Source: Cryptomeria japonica (lineage: Eukaryota; Streptophyta; Pinopsida; Cupressales; Cupressaceae). From it: a stretch of DNA of 64,000 bases. A model generated the notes under the pieces. The model saw only the letters and a list, made by a program, of their open reading frames with translations, made no database searches and was not told the DNA's origin. The DNA is taken from NCBI RefSeq assembly GCF_030272615.1, contig NC_081414.1, positions 521,732,185 to 521,796,184 of the forward strand, in the 5' to 3' direction. Positions 11,283-21,208 of the stretch are shown in pieces. Position 1 is the stretch's first letter. Each line of letters opens with the position of its first letter. Position numbers and translations under genes: made by a program.

Positions 11283-11728
11283 CTTAATGTTTTTGTACCT
11301 TTTGAATTTTTGGAGACAAACTTTTGAAATGCAAAGCTAAAGACACAACCTTGGGAAGTTGAAATGAAGCCAAGACCTTAAAGGACAAAGGACCAAATGA
11401 CAATAGGACAAATTGACAATGTCTCACCTATATGCTTGGATACTAAGCTAGGTTTGACAAAAATGATATTAATGAAAGGACAAATTTTAGACAAGGTCAA
11501 GACTCCCTAACAACAACTTAGGGTATCATCCAAAGTTTTGATTTTTAAGTTTGAAAAACCTCAACACAGGTGCAAAAAACTCAAACACAGCCGCAGAAAA
11601 CTTCAACACAGGCGCAGAAGTGCCCAGAAAGCTCTGAGTCACCCTGTTTCTTGAGGTTTTCACCTGCAAATAGCTCAAAAGCACTCAAAACATGGTTAAG
11701 GGGTTAGTTCACGTCAGGTTCACCAAAC
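11283..11728 (-). mobile_element. 5' leader of G with candidate primer-binding site
   Basis: Next to the 5' LTR the minus strand reads gtttggtgaacctgacgtga. A PBS beginning TGG three bases after the LTR is plausible, but I cannot match it to a tRNA. The leader also holds three ~21-bp tandem units (plus strand 11560-11620, ctcaacacaggtgcaaaaaa and variants). Confidence 0.4.
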
Positions 11729-13005
11729 TGTAGATCAGGAAATTGAAAATCATCAAAACAATAGCAATTAGGACAACCACAAAACCTAAAGCTGCTATGA
11801 AAGCAATCCCAATCCAATCAATGAAGACATAAAGACAAGATATTCAAATCAAATGAAATTGAAGCAAACCGATGCTGATATCTCCTTCATGTGGCTCCAT
11901 TGTTCTTCTTTCACCTTCAAATTTGATGTGGATCTCACCTACAAGTGCAAAATGCAAGTGGAAAGCAAGTTGTTGAGAGATGAAATTCGCAGTATAAAGT
12001 TACTCAAAAATGTAATTGATTCTCTTTTTCATTGAAGAAAATCATCCAATTTATAGAAAAATTAGAGAGAGGACAAGATTAGCATGAAGAGATTTGAAAG
12101 GAAATTCAAATCAAGAATGGCAAAATTATGACAAATGTATGACAATTTCTATGCAAGATGTATGACAAATTATGACAAGTTGCTATTCTCATGACAAAAG
12201 GAATTAGGAGAAATTAGCAAATTAGAAAATAGAGGAAAAAGATGAAATAGAAATTAGGTGAATTAATTAATAGGTTTTCATCCATTAATGAATTCATGAA
12301 AGAGACCTAGGACTAAATAAATAGATTTATTTAACCCACAAGGAAGAAGAAAAGGATTAAATGAACAAATCATAAAACCCTAGAAATAAGAGGACAAGGA
12401 ATTAGGTCAAGACAACAAGAAATCAATGTAGGTTCGATCATGATTCTGATTGACAAAGGACCAATGTTGATAAATGATTGAGATTGGTTGACAAAAATCA
12501 ATGACAAATTGACCAAGATTGACAATGAGATCAAATTGATAGGCGCCAATTGATGAGGAACAATGACTAATCGATCGAAATTGACATGATTGAAAAGGAC
12601 AAGGATCGATGACGAATCGATCGCAAAATGACAAGATTGACAAGTTGATAATCGCAAATGATTACAAACAAGCTAAAGATGATTGAAATATTGACAAGAG
12701 GACAAAACCCTAATTCTATCATTGATTAGGATTGACGATGTCCAAAATGATGATAAATGAGCACACACCATGATGCGACAAAATAAGATCGACCAAAGTC
12801 ATGACTAAAGATTGCTATCGACAAGACCTAATTCGAAAGTGATAAAAATGAGGAATGCAGAAGAAGGACTCAATGCTCGCAAATGATAAAGACCAAGTGC
12901 GCAACATAGAAGAAATGTTAATGTGACGCAAGAACCCTAAAATAAGGCAATGTGCAAATGTTAAAGTATGACTCCACAAGCGTTGACCATTTTTAGACGT
13001 CTACA
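11729..13005 (-). repeat. 5' LTR of G
   Basis: 1,277 bp, matching 4263-5521. On the minus strand it runs TGTAGACGTC (13005) to CCTGATCTACA (11729). TATAAAT on the minus strand at 12049-12055 is the candidate core promoter. It has a short insertion relative to the other LTR (aaatgcaagtggaaagc, near 11949). Confidence 0.85.
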
Positions 13006-13755
13006 CTATTAATTAAATAAATCTTTATTTATTCAATTAATTCATTAATCCTCTTCTAAGCCTTTCCTTATTTAAATAAATACTTTTATTTATTTAAATT
13101 GTCCTTTTTCCTAAATTAAATAAATATTTTATTCATTTAATTGATCCCACTTCTTCTATTAATTAAATAAATCTTTATTTATTTAATTAATTCATTAGCC
13201 TTTTATACCCATGATACATGTCATTCATCTCGTAATTCCTACACCACCTACCCCCTTTATCATTTAATTATTTCCTATACCTGCCCTTTAATCCTAGCCG
13301 ACCATTTATCTTTACACCTCTTAATCGTATCCCTCCATTTCCTAGAGTGTCTTCTATATAAGAGGATATTGTCCTTCATTATCAACCCTAATTTTCTAAT
13401 GATCATTCTAATCAATCAAGGTGTCTAATTAATATTATGCAATCAAGCCTTCTTGAAATCAAGCTATCAGCCACATTTATGTTCTTTGTTGAGCTCTTGT
13501 GCACACATAAAAACTAAGATCAAACATATCAAGCAAGATCAATGGAGATAAGAAGACAATAGAGATTCAAACCCTACTAGACATGTGAATGGCTATATTG
13601 TTTTATTTTGTTGATTTACATTATCTTAGGTATCTCTATTGGTATTGGTGAATGTTTCATTGTAGGACTTAGATTCTTTGTGGTTGAATCTTTATGGTTT
13701 TAGAATAGTTTATCATCACTTTTCACCATACACAAATCCTTTTAATTTTCCTACA
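13006..13755 (+). repeat. Second segment of the TGTAGA-type 3' LTR with AT palindromes
   Basis: Continuation of the LTR begun at 4190, resuming with the ctatt duplication and ending CCTACA at 13755. Between 13010 and 13191 it holds four AT-rich palindromes. Two have perfect arms: 13070-13099 (ATTTAAATAAAT arms, 12 bp) and 13158-13191 (15-bp arms). A TATATAAG box lies at 13355-13362, followed by the presumed R/U5. Confidence 0.7.
13355..13362 (+). promoter_or_regulatory. TATA box of the plus-strand TGTAGA-type LTR
   Basis: TATATAAG preceded by pyrimidine-rich sequence and followed by aggatattgtcc, about 390 bp before the LTR end. A reasonable LTR core promoter. Confidence 0.45.
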
Positions 13756-14210
13756 TCATTCTTTGGAATGGATCTAAGTAAGGGGATCTCACCAGTGGCA
13801 CAAAGTTTGGTGATTGCATGAATGGATTCCTTAGAAATTTTATGTGGTCGATCGAGCCACATGAACTAATCATGTATCCTACTAAGCACATATCTAACAT
13901 GTTCATCTACAAAATCATCAATGAAATTAAGTGCATGATGAAACCCTTTATCTGTAACTCTCATGTATTCTTCTTTCAAAATACCATTCTCATCATACAG
14001 TGCTCTATATAGATCAAAAATAGCAATCATACCCAAATCTTCCAATTTGCAGTGGTAAAATGATCTAACATCTTCGATGTGTAACACACCATAGGAAAAT
14101 CCATATAGGGCTCTGACGGGATCAGTTTCTTTAGATTTAAATGGGTGCCTTTTAAATTTAGGTCATGGCTTATCAGTAATATCAACTAGATATGGTGTAT
14201 ACATTTTCAA
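13756..14210 (-). pseudogene. Fragment of the N-family ORF2 N-terminal domain, diverged
   Basis: Minus-strand reading from about 14203 gives MYTPYLVDITDKP, then TGA, then PKF. This is co-linear with NPTIVEVIKRPRPVF of N1/N2 ORF2, with the TGA in place of an Arg codon. The frame continues through GVLHIEDVRSFYHCKLEDLG (N1: GVVYAKDPKMYIHYNIEELG), VRYVLSRIHD (N1: IRIVLSRVYG), a second stop, and FMWLDRPHKISKE (N1: FLWLDAIHKIMKE). It is cut at 13756 by the LTR end at 13755. Similarity to N1/N2 is moderate, so it comes from an older or different subfamily. Two nonsense codons and truncation make it a pseudogene. Function unknown. Confidence 0.65.
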
Positions 14211-14569
14211 CAAATAAAACTTCAGAAATAGATAACAAGATTCCCTGATAAATACCTTTTCTTACTTCTGCACTAGGGTTTCAAACACCAACAAAACTTC
14301 TTAACTGATTCATGATCGCATATCACACCAAAATACTTCAATCTCTATTAAACAAGTTAAATGTTGCAAACACAATCTCTTCTCTTCTCTCCCTTTGTGT
14401 GCTCTCAAGTATGCAATGTGACAAATACATTCAAAAAGTTTATTTTATTTGCCCATTATCTACCACATTAAATGCCATTTTCGGTAAAACCCTAAAATGT
14501 CTTATTAACACAATACTGGTTCACATAACACATCAAACCTATCGGTTTGATCATAGAATCACTTCTTAA
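14211..14569 (-). other. Leader upstream of the ORF2 relative
   Basis: No coding frame. The plus-strand segment attatctaccacattaaatgcc (14456-14477) resembles the spacer upstream of ORF2 in N1 (catctaccacattaattgaa, near 36205). This suggests the gag-ORF2 spacer was present in this relative as well. It ends at the E1 LTR start (14570). Confidence 0.4.
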
Positions 14570-15311
14570 TGTTGGAATTTCATGAAGAATGCATTGATGA
14601 AGTATAGTGTTGTCATTGATGTCAATAGCAACCGATAATGAAGATATAATACAATCGGTAGTGATGCAGTAATGCAACCGATAGAGTAGTGTTGGAAACC
14701 TGTATTACTATTGAAGCAAAGAGATCAATTGGTAACCCTAACCGATGGAGCTTAGAGAATGGGTAGTGTTGATCTATGATTGAATGATGAGTGGAGATGA
14801 TGAATGTCAAATTGGTTTTGGCACGTATAGGTAATTGTTTTATCTTAGAAATGAAAAAATGCATAGCATGAAGTGAATACGTTTGATGAGTTACAAGATC
14901 CAATGTGTGGCGATCAAGGATTGATCTAGGAGTGGTCAAAGTTATCTTGAACAATGTGCAGTTAATTGTTATGTAATATAATGGTCATGTTTGACCTGTA
15001 TTGTTTGTAATCTCAATGAGATCTTAGGTTTCATGTTGTGTTACCAAGCTATTGTATTTGTATTTAAGGTCAATGAAGTTGTTTGTAAATTGTGCTAGAA
15101 AATTTATAAAGTGTGAGTTGTTGTTGCCAAACCAGAAGGAGTATCTGCAAAATGTTGTGAAGGCAGATAGGAGCATAAAAGGATCTAATTAAGCAGAGTA
15201 GTGCTATTACTAGATCAACAAGACCCTATTGTTCTCTAGCCATTACAACAGTTAAATCCCCTAACTAGGTAAGCTTTAACAAGCTTCTTATTTAAATCCT
15301 CTAACTAGATG
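14570..15311 (+). repeat. First segment of the 5' LTR of copia element E1
   Basis: Starts TGTTGGAATTTCATGAAGAATGC and matches the D LTR at 52079 closely. It is interrupted at 15311 by element B and continues at 22645. The flanking sequence (ctctaactag | atgatccattagc) rejoins to match the uninterrupted D LTR (ctctaaccaagtgatccattagc, about 52832). Confidence 0.85.
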
Positions 15312-15892
15312 TGTTGGCATATGATGAACCGGTATAATGATATGATGATAATGTATGTTGTCATTGATGTCAATAAGTGTAGGTGAACCAGTATAAAGAT
15401 TGAAAGAAGTTGTTATTGATGTTCAAGTTGGAGAACCGGTATGAAGGGATGAAGTGGACAAGTGTTAGGGTTTCATTAAGTGTGACTACCAATTAGCAGT
15501 CTCAGCTCTAGGGTTTCTGGTTTGGCAATCTAGCTTGTGCGATGCAACTAGTGACATTGTGACGAGTTAGCTAATAAACAAGGATGAGATCGAGATGCCA
15601 TGATAGTTTTGTGCACGTGAAGGATTTCCTTGAGGATCTTGCATGTGAAGATCGATTGCATTAAATGTCTACCTTGGGAATGAACATTCTTCTTAGCGGT
15701 ATGTGAAGAGAGCGTGATGGGTTACTGATTTCCATATGCAGTGAATAATGGATGATGCAGAATGACTTGTGATCTGTTTGAGATTGTTTTATTCTATGCA
15801 AAGTGTTTTGAATGATCAGGATTGGACTGCTTGTAATTGTAAACCTAAAATGTTTAGGATTTAGGGTTTATGCTACCAACCTAATTTTTGTC

Positions 15893-15899
15893 TATAAGG
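15893..15899 (+). promoter_or_regulatory. TATA box of the B-type copia LTR
   Basis: TATAAGG in the context acctaatttttgtcTATAAGGTCGATGAG. In the 3' LTR and in the C LTRs this box lies between CGACCT and AGGTCG inverted repeats. Confidence 0.5.
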
Positions 15900-16688
15900 T
15901 CGATGAGTTTTGATATTGTTTGTGTTGGCAAATGTTGTGTTTTGTATTTGAGTGATGAGATACTTTCCAGACTAGTGAGTGGAAAATTGCAGAGTATGAT
16001 TGTAGAGTAGAGGAGCTGAAAAGGATCTGCCTTAGCATGTAGTGTTGTTATCAGATCAGAGCTTTACCTATTGTCTTCTAACCATTTCAATAGTAGGAAA
16101 ATCCCTTTGCCGACTAGCTTTAATAGGCTTATTGGAAATCCTCTAACCAGGTAACTCAAGATCATTGAGTTCTTCAAATCCTCTAGCAAGGTAACCTTTA
16201 ACAGGGTTTCAACCTTTAATAGGGTATATAGTCATCTCTTAACCGGGTGATCTTTAACTGGATTAGTTCCTAATAGAACCTTATTGTAAAGTCGTTAACT
16301 GGACTAGGCTCCTAATAGAGCGAGCTTCAAAATAGTTCAAAAACAAGCTTGTGGGTATTCATCCCCACCGTGGTTTTTCCCATTTGGGTTTCCACATGAA
16401 AAATTTGTCTCATTAGTTGTGCATTTTTCATGTGATGATTAAGCAGTCTTTGTTTAGGTGAATATGCCTGCAAATCTAATAGTTATGGTATTATTGATAC
16501 AACACATGCATGAGTATATTGGTGAAGTAGTTATCAAGTGTTGAATGTTATTTGAAGTATTCAGTTTTACTAGTTTAGATGTGTGAAGTCTTACTGTGCT
16601 TAACCGGTATTGCCATGGTTAAGTTCAGTGACGAAGACAACCGGTTAGCATTGATTTAACTTGTTAAGTTGTTGAGAAGTTTTTGTAT

Positions 16689-16719
16689 GTACTGATTCAC
16701 CCTTGCCCCCTCTCAGTAC
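16689..16719 (+). promoter_or_regulatory. C-rich U5 hairpin of B
   Basis: GTACTGA (16689-16695) pairs with TCAGTAC (16713-16719) around ttcacccttgccccctc, 35 bases before the LTR end. Confidence 0.6.
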
Positions 16720-16756
16720 CAGTTTGGATATTTGTTGTTCATCATTAATCATCAAT

Positions 16757-16767
16757 TGGTATCAGAG
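16757..16767 (+). promoter_or_regulatory. Primer-binding site of B (initiator tRNA-Met)
   Basis: tggtatcagag, two bases after the LTR end. This is the usual plant copia PBS matching the 3' end of initiator tRNA-Met. Confidence 0.85.
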
Positions 16768-16824
16768 AAACTCCAAGTCCTTGGTGATATAAGCTTAATT
16801 GCTTCACATAAAAGATCCTCTTTA

Positions 16825-18033
16825 ATGATTAAGAGGGAAGGTCCTAAGTTCAATAGAGATAACTTCAAAATATGGAAGGACAGAATGAAGATTTATATCA
16901 AGAGTTTGGGTGCTCAACACTTGAGCTATGTTGAGAATGCCTATGTAATCCCCACTAGCACTCTAACTAATGATCAGAAAAGAGTGATTCAAGAAAATGG
17001 GAAAGTCATGGAAGCCCTTATTAGCAGCCTGTCCGATATTGAGTTCATTGATGTACAAGATAAGGACACTCCTAAGGATGTATGGGACACATTGGAAACC
17101 ATTTATGGTAGTGATGAGCATGTCAAGCAAGCTAAGGAAGAGAGCCATAGAGGAAAATTTGAAGACATGAGGATGGTTGAAGGAGTGACCATTCAGCAAT
17201 ATGGCATAAGGATCAAGACTGTGGTTGGAGATATCAAGAGCAATGGTGAAACAATTGATGATGCCACCATTGTCAGTAAAGTTTTGAGATCATTGTTACC
17301 AATCTATGCAATCAGAATTATTGCTATTCAGGAGCTAAGGTCTATCAACAAAACCAAGGTATCCTTAGACTCTATCATTGCAAAGTTGACTGCATATGAG
17401 CCAAATAGCTATGATGGCACTGTTTAGAAGATTGAGTCAACCTTTAGAGCATCTATTGCACCAACCAAAAAAGGAAAAGAAGTATGTACTAGTTATGAAT
17501 CTAGGAAATGCGGAGATCTGGATGATGAAGAGATTCTAATGGAGTTTGAAGCTCTTCATGCCAAGAGACTTCCAAAAGGCACCAACAAATACAGAGGTAA
17601 GATTCCTTTAAAATGTTTTTCCTGCAATAAGATAGGACATATAGTTGTTAACTATCCTAAAAATGACAATAAGGATAAACCAGAGAGGTTTAGAAAGTAT
17701 AAAGGAGGAGGTAGGAGAAATTGTCTTGTTGCAGTGGATGAAGGTGTTACTGATGAAGAATATGAGGATGAAGAGAATGAAGACATAGTGTTCCTAGTTG
17801 TAAAGGAAGAAGTATTTGACAAGGAAGCTCTTGTCTCTCACATTGACAACTCAAATGAGTGTATTATTGATAGTGGGTGCTCTCACCACATGACTAGTTA
17901 CCGGAGAAAGTTTATGTCTATGGAAGAATATGATGGAGGTGTTGTTTGGTTTGGCAATGATGCACCATGTTTGGTGAAAGGTAAAGGATCCATCTCACTG
18001 AATGGAAAGAGAAGTGCAGATGATGTCTACTAG
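16825..18033 (+). pseudogene. Gag and protease region of B
   Basis: ATG at 16825 opens MIKREGPKFNRDNFKIWKDR, typical of copia Gag (UBN2-type). The frame stays open for 200 codons to a TAG at 17425. A second ORF (17539-18033) holds a zinc knuckle CFSCNKIGHIVVNY, in which the fourth ligand Cys is Tyr, and then the protease motif IIDSGCSHHMT with the catalytic DSG intact. It ends in a TAG at 18031 where element C has TGG. Gag would package element RNA and the protease would cut the polyprotein. This copy cannot make either in full. Confidence 0.85.
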
Positions 18034-19330
18034 GTAGAAGGTCTTATGCATAACCTTTTGAGTGTTGCTCAGCTAAATGACAAAGGACTCATTCTGGAGT
18101 TCAAAGGTGGAGTCTGCAGTATAATTTGAAATAGTGGTGAACTTATTGCCAGTAACCAGACCAGAGGTAACTTGTTTCAGTCAAATGCCAAGATTAGTCA
18201 GTGTCTGATGGTGAAGTTTGATGACAGTTGGATATGGCATAGGAGACTTTGTCATACGAACTTTGACAATATTGTAAAAGCTAGTAAGATAGGGGCAGTA
18301 AGAGGATTGCCTTTGCTGAACAAAATGGAGAATTCTTTGTGCAGAGAATGCCAACTTCGGAAGATGTCTTCCTCAACTTTCAAAGGTAAGTCTTTTTCAG
18401 TAGAGAACTTACTTGATCTTGTGCATATCGATCTATGTGGTCCAATGGAAACTAGAAGTATTTAGGGAGATAGGTATTTCATGATTCTTACTAATGACTG
18501 CTCAAGAATGATGTGGGTCACATTCTTGAAACACAAGTCTAAGGCATTTGGAAAATTCAAAGCCTTTAGAGAATTGGTAGAGAAGGAAAGTAGTCAAAGG
18601 ATAAAATGCCTAAGAACTTATGAAGGAGGTGAATTCACTTTTGATGAATTCAACAAGTACTGTGAAGAGAAAGGTATCAAGAGGTAGTTGTCTACCCCAA
18701 GGACAACACAATAGAATGGCATAGTAGAAAGGGATAATAGGACTATAGTTGAAGCAACCAGAACAATGTTGATCCAAGGAAAGGTTGCTCTCACTTTTCA
18801 GAGAGAAGCAGTGAGCACTACAGTCTATACTATGAACCAGGTACCCATCAAGAAAGGTAAAGATAAAACCCCTTATGAGTACTAGACCGGGAAGACTCCC
18901 ACTATGAGTTATTTTAAAGTATTTGGCAATAAGTGTTATATCCAGAGAGGTGAGCATCTGAGCAAGTTTGATGCTAAATGTGATGAAGGAATATTTCTGG
19001 GATATTTCACTAAGAGCAAATCTCTCAAGTGCTACAACAATAAGACTCAGAAAATTGTTGAGAGTATCAATGTTAGGGTTGATGAATCCCCTAAGGAGCC
19101 TAAGGAAACCTATAGTGAGCAAGTGGAAGATGAACCAGGTGTAGCCTTCTAGGAATCGGTTAAGAAAGAAACAAGCAAAGACCTCAGTGTTCCTCTACTG
19201 ATAGAAGCTGCAGTAGGTGAAGATGAATATGGAGAAGAAGAAGAAGAAGAGGAAAAGCATGCAGAACCAGCTAGAGTCATTCCTAGATATGTGAAACTAC
19301 ATCATGATCTAGAGTAGATCATAGGAGATA
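18034..19330 (+). pseudogene. Integrase region of B
   Basis: GAG-pre-integrase segment with HHCC-type ligands (IWHRRLCHTNFDNI ... CRECQLRK), then the rve core. The first Asp is present (HIDLCGPM). The second catalytic Asp is lost: LRTYEGGEF, where C has LRIDQGGEF. The Glu motif NGIVERDN is present. Stops at 18463 and 18685 (both TAG where C has CAG), near 18711, and within the C-terminal domain. After the core comes a Glu-rich linker (EEEEEEEK, about 19230-19260). Confidence 0.85.
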
Positions 19331-20929
19331 AAGATGTAGGGATACTCACAAGAAGAAAGGTGAAAGAAAACTCATGTATGATTTTTGAATTTGAGCCTAA
19401 AACCACTAGAGAGGCACTTACAGATGAAGACTGGATTAAGGCAATGGAAGAGGAGTTGGACCAGATAGAAAAGAATGCAACATGGTATTCGGTACCTAGA
19501 ATAGAACACAAGAATGTCATAGGTACCAAATGGGTCTTCAGGAATAAGCTAAATGAAGAAGGCATAGTTGTAAGGAGCAAGGCAAGACTTGTATGCAAGG
19601 GATATGCTCAAGAAGAGGGAGAAGACTATGGAGAAACCTTTGCCCCAGTGGCTAGAGTGGAAGGTGTTTGAATCCTACTTGCATTTGCAGCATTTAAGGG
19701 ATTCAAGATATACGAGATGGATGTGAAGTCTACATTCTTCAATGGAATCCTAGAAGAGGAAGTGTATATTGAGCAACCGGATGGGTTTCCCTTATCAGAA
19801 GATAGTAACATGGTGTGTAGATTACACAAGGCCCTGTATGGATTAAAACAAGCACCAAGGGCATGGTATGAATGGTTACACTCTCATCTTGTGAAGATAG
19901 GATCTCAGAGAACAAGTGAGGACAACAACATCTACCTTAAATCTAAAGGTGGTCAGATTCTTATCTGTGAAGTGTTTGTAGATGACATAATCTTTGTAGG
20001 AGATGATGAAATGAGTCATGCATTTGTAGATGAAATGAAGAATGAGTTTGAGATGTCTCTTATTTGAGAGATAAAGTTCTTCATTGGTCTATATATTCAG
20101 GAGATGAAAGAGGGTATCTTTATTACCCAGTCCAAGTATGTCAAGGAGGTATTAAAGACCTTTGGCATGGAGGAGATCAAACTGGTTGGTACATAGATGG
20201 TGACTAACTACAAATTGACTAAGGAAGATGATTTAGCATTGGTGAATGAGAAGGAGCACCAGTCAATGATTGGTAAGATGCACTATGTGGTACACAATAG
20301 ACCGGATATTGCTCATGCAGTGGGCATTGTGGACCATTTTTCAGAAAAGTCCAAGAGAATTCCACTTGGTAGCAGTCAAGAGGATTCTTAGATACCTGAA
20401 AGGGACTATTGATTATGGATTGTGGTATCCATACAATGGTGATTTTAATCTCAAAGTATTTACCAATGCAAATTGGGTAGGTAATGTGGATGACCAGAAG
20501 AGCACAACCGATGGAGCATTCTTTCTTGGTGGAAAACTAGTTTCATGGGAGAGTAAGAAGCAGAGTTGTATTTCCCAATCTACAGCTGAAGTAGAATATG
20601 TGGTAGCATTTATGAACTGGACTCAACCAATCTAGATGAAACATGTATTGGATGGTTTCAATGTACCTATATCTGAACCCATGAGTATTTTCTGTGATAA
20701 TACTATTGCAATCAATGTTTCCAAGAATCTGGTATTGCATGCTAGGACAAAGCACATTGAGATCAAGTACCATTTCTTGAGAGAGAAGGTTCAAAACAAA
20801 GAGGTTGTATTAGAACATGTTTCCAGTAAGGAGTAGCTAGCAAACATATTCACTAAGCCCTTACCAAAAACTACATTTACCTATTTGGGAGGTAAATTAG
20901 GGGTTCTTCCCCTTCATGAAGTAAACTAA
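19331..20929 (+). pseudogene. Reverse transcriptase and RNase H region of B
   Basis: RT of the copia type: [66 protein letters not shown] and the active site FVDDIIF (FVDD at 19975-19986; usual form YVDD). Stops at about 19669 and 20065 and a frameshift near 20330. RNase H follows (STTDGAFFLGGKLVSWESKKQ, FCDNTIAINVSKNLVLHARTKHIEIKYHFLREK), ending at 20927-20929. Confidence 0.9.
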
Positions 20930-21208
20930 AGTTTTGTGCTCCACATCAGTCAGGTACTACAGTGTCAAATCTTTCAAGATTGATGTGTTGAAGGATTCTT
21001 CTACATAGGGGGAGAAACATAGTGGAGAATGGAAGCTTGTGCCTCCACTTTCGCATTGTTGTCAAAGGGGGAGAATATATTTGATGATGTATGATATGGG
21101 AGAAGATATCTGATGATGAAGATATATGTTATAGTTGCACTGGTCTATATTTCTTTTTATAGTTGCAATGCTACACTGAGTATTGCCATCAATGCCAAAT
21201 AGGGAGAT
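20930..21208 (+). promoter_or_regulatory. 3' untranslated segment of B with multiple polypurine tracts
   Basis: Contains ataggggga-gaa (about 21006), gtcaaagggggagaa (about 21062-21075) and, at the LTR edge, the decayed PPT aaatagggagat (21197-21208, elsewhere aaagggggagat). Such repeated PPT-like motifs recur in all copia and N elements here. Confidence 0.6.

Larger units (their letters stand above)
4263..13005 (-). mobile_element. Element G: complete pol-less LTR retrotransposon
   Basis: An 8,743-bp unit flanked by ctatt on both sides (4258-4262 and 13006-13010). Its two LTRs are 1,259 and 1,277 bp and very similar by eye. Orientation is minus: the purine tract caaagaggggcaaaa abuts the LTR at 5521, and LTRs read TGTAGAC...GATCTACA on that strand. 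The 6.2-kb interior encodes one degraded Gln/Pro-rich protein (11282-8362) and otherwise nothing. No protease, integrase, reverse transcriptase or RNase H motif was seen in any frame, so it must have depended on another element. The TGTAGAC start and AT palindromes link it to the LTR it inserted into. Confidence 0.85.
15312..16754 (+). repeat. 5' LTR of B
   Basis: TGTTGGCATATGATGAACC...TTAATCATCA. Candidate TATAAGG at 15893-15899. Downstream lie degenerate aatcctctaaccaggtaac-type modules (16080-16330), the conserved ttgtgggtattcatccccac block (about 16350-16400) and a C-rich hairpin (16689-16719). Confidence 0.9.

Noticed and set aside
15900-16330. Repeated tccttaaccgggtgatc-type text considered as a CRISPR-like or satellite array
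   Set aside because: Units are irregular in length and spacing and belong to the LTR body, recurring at the same place in every LTR family.
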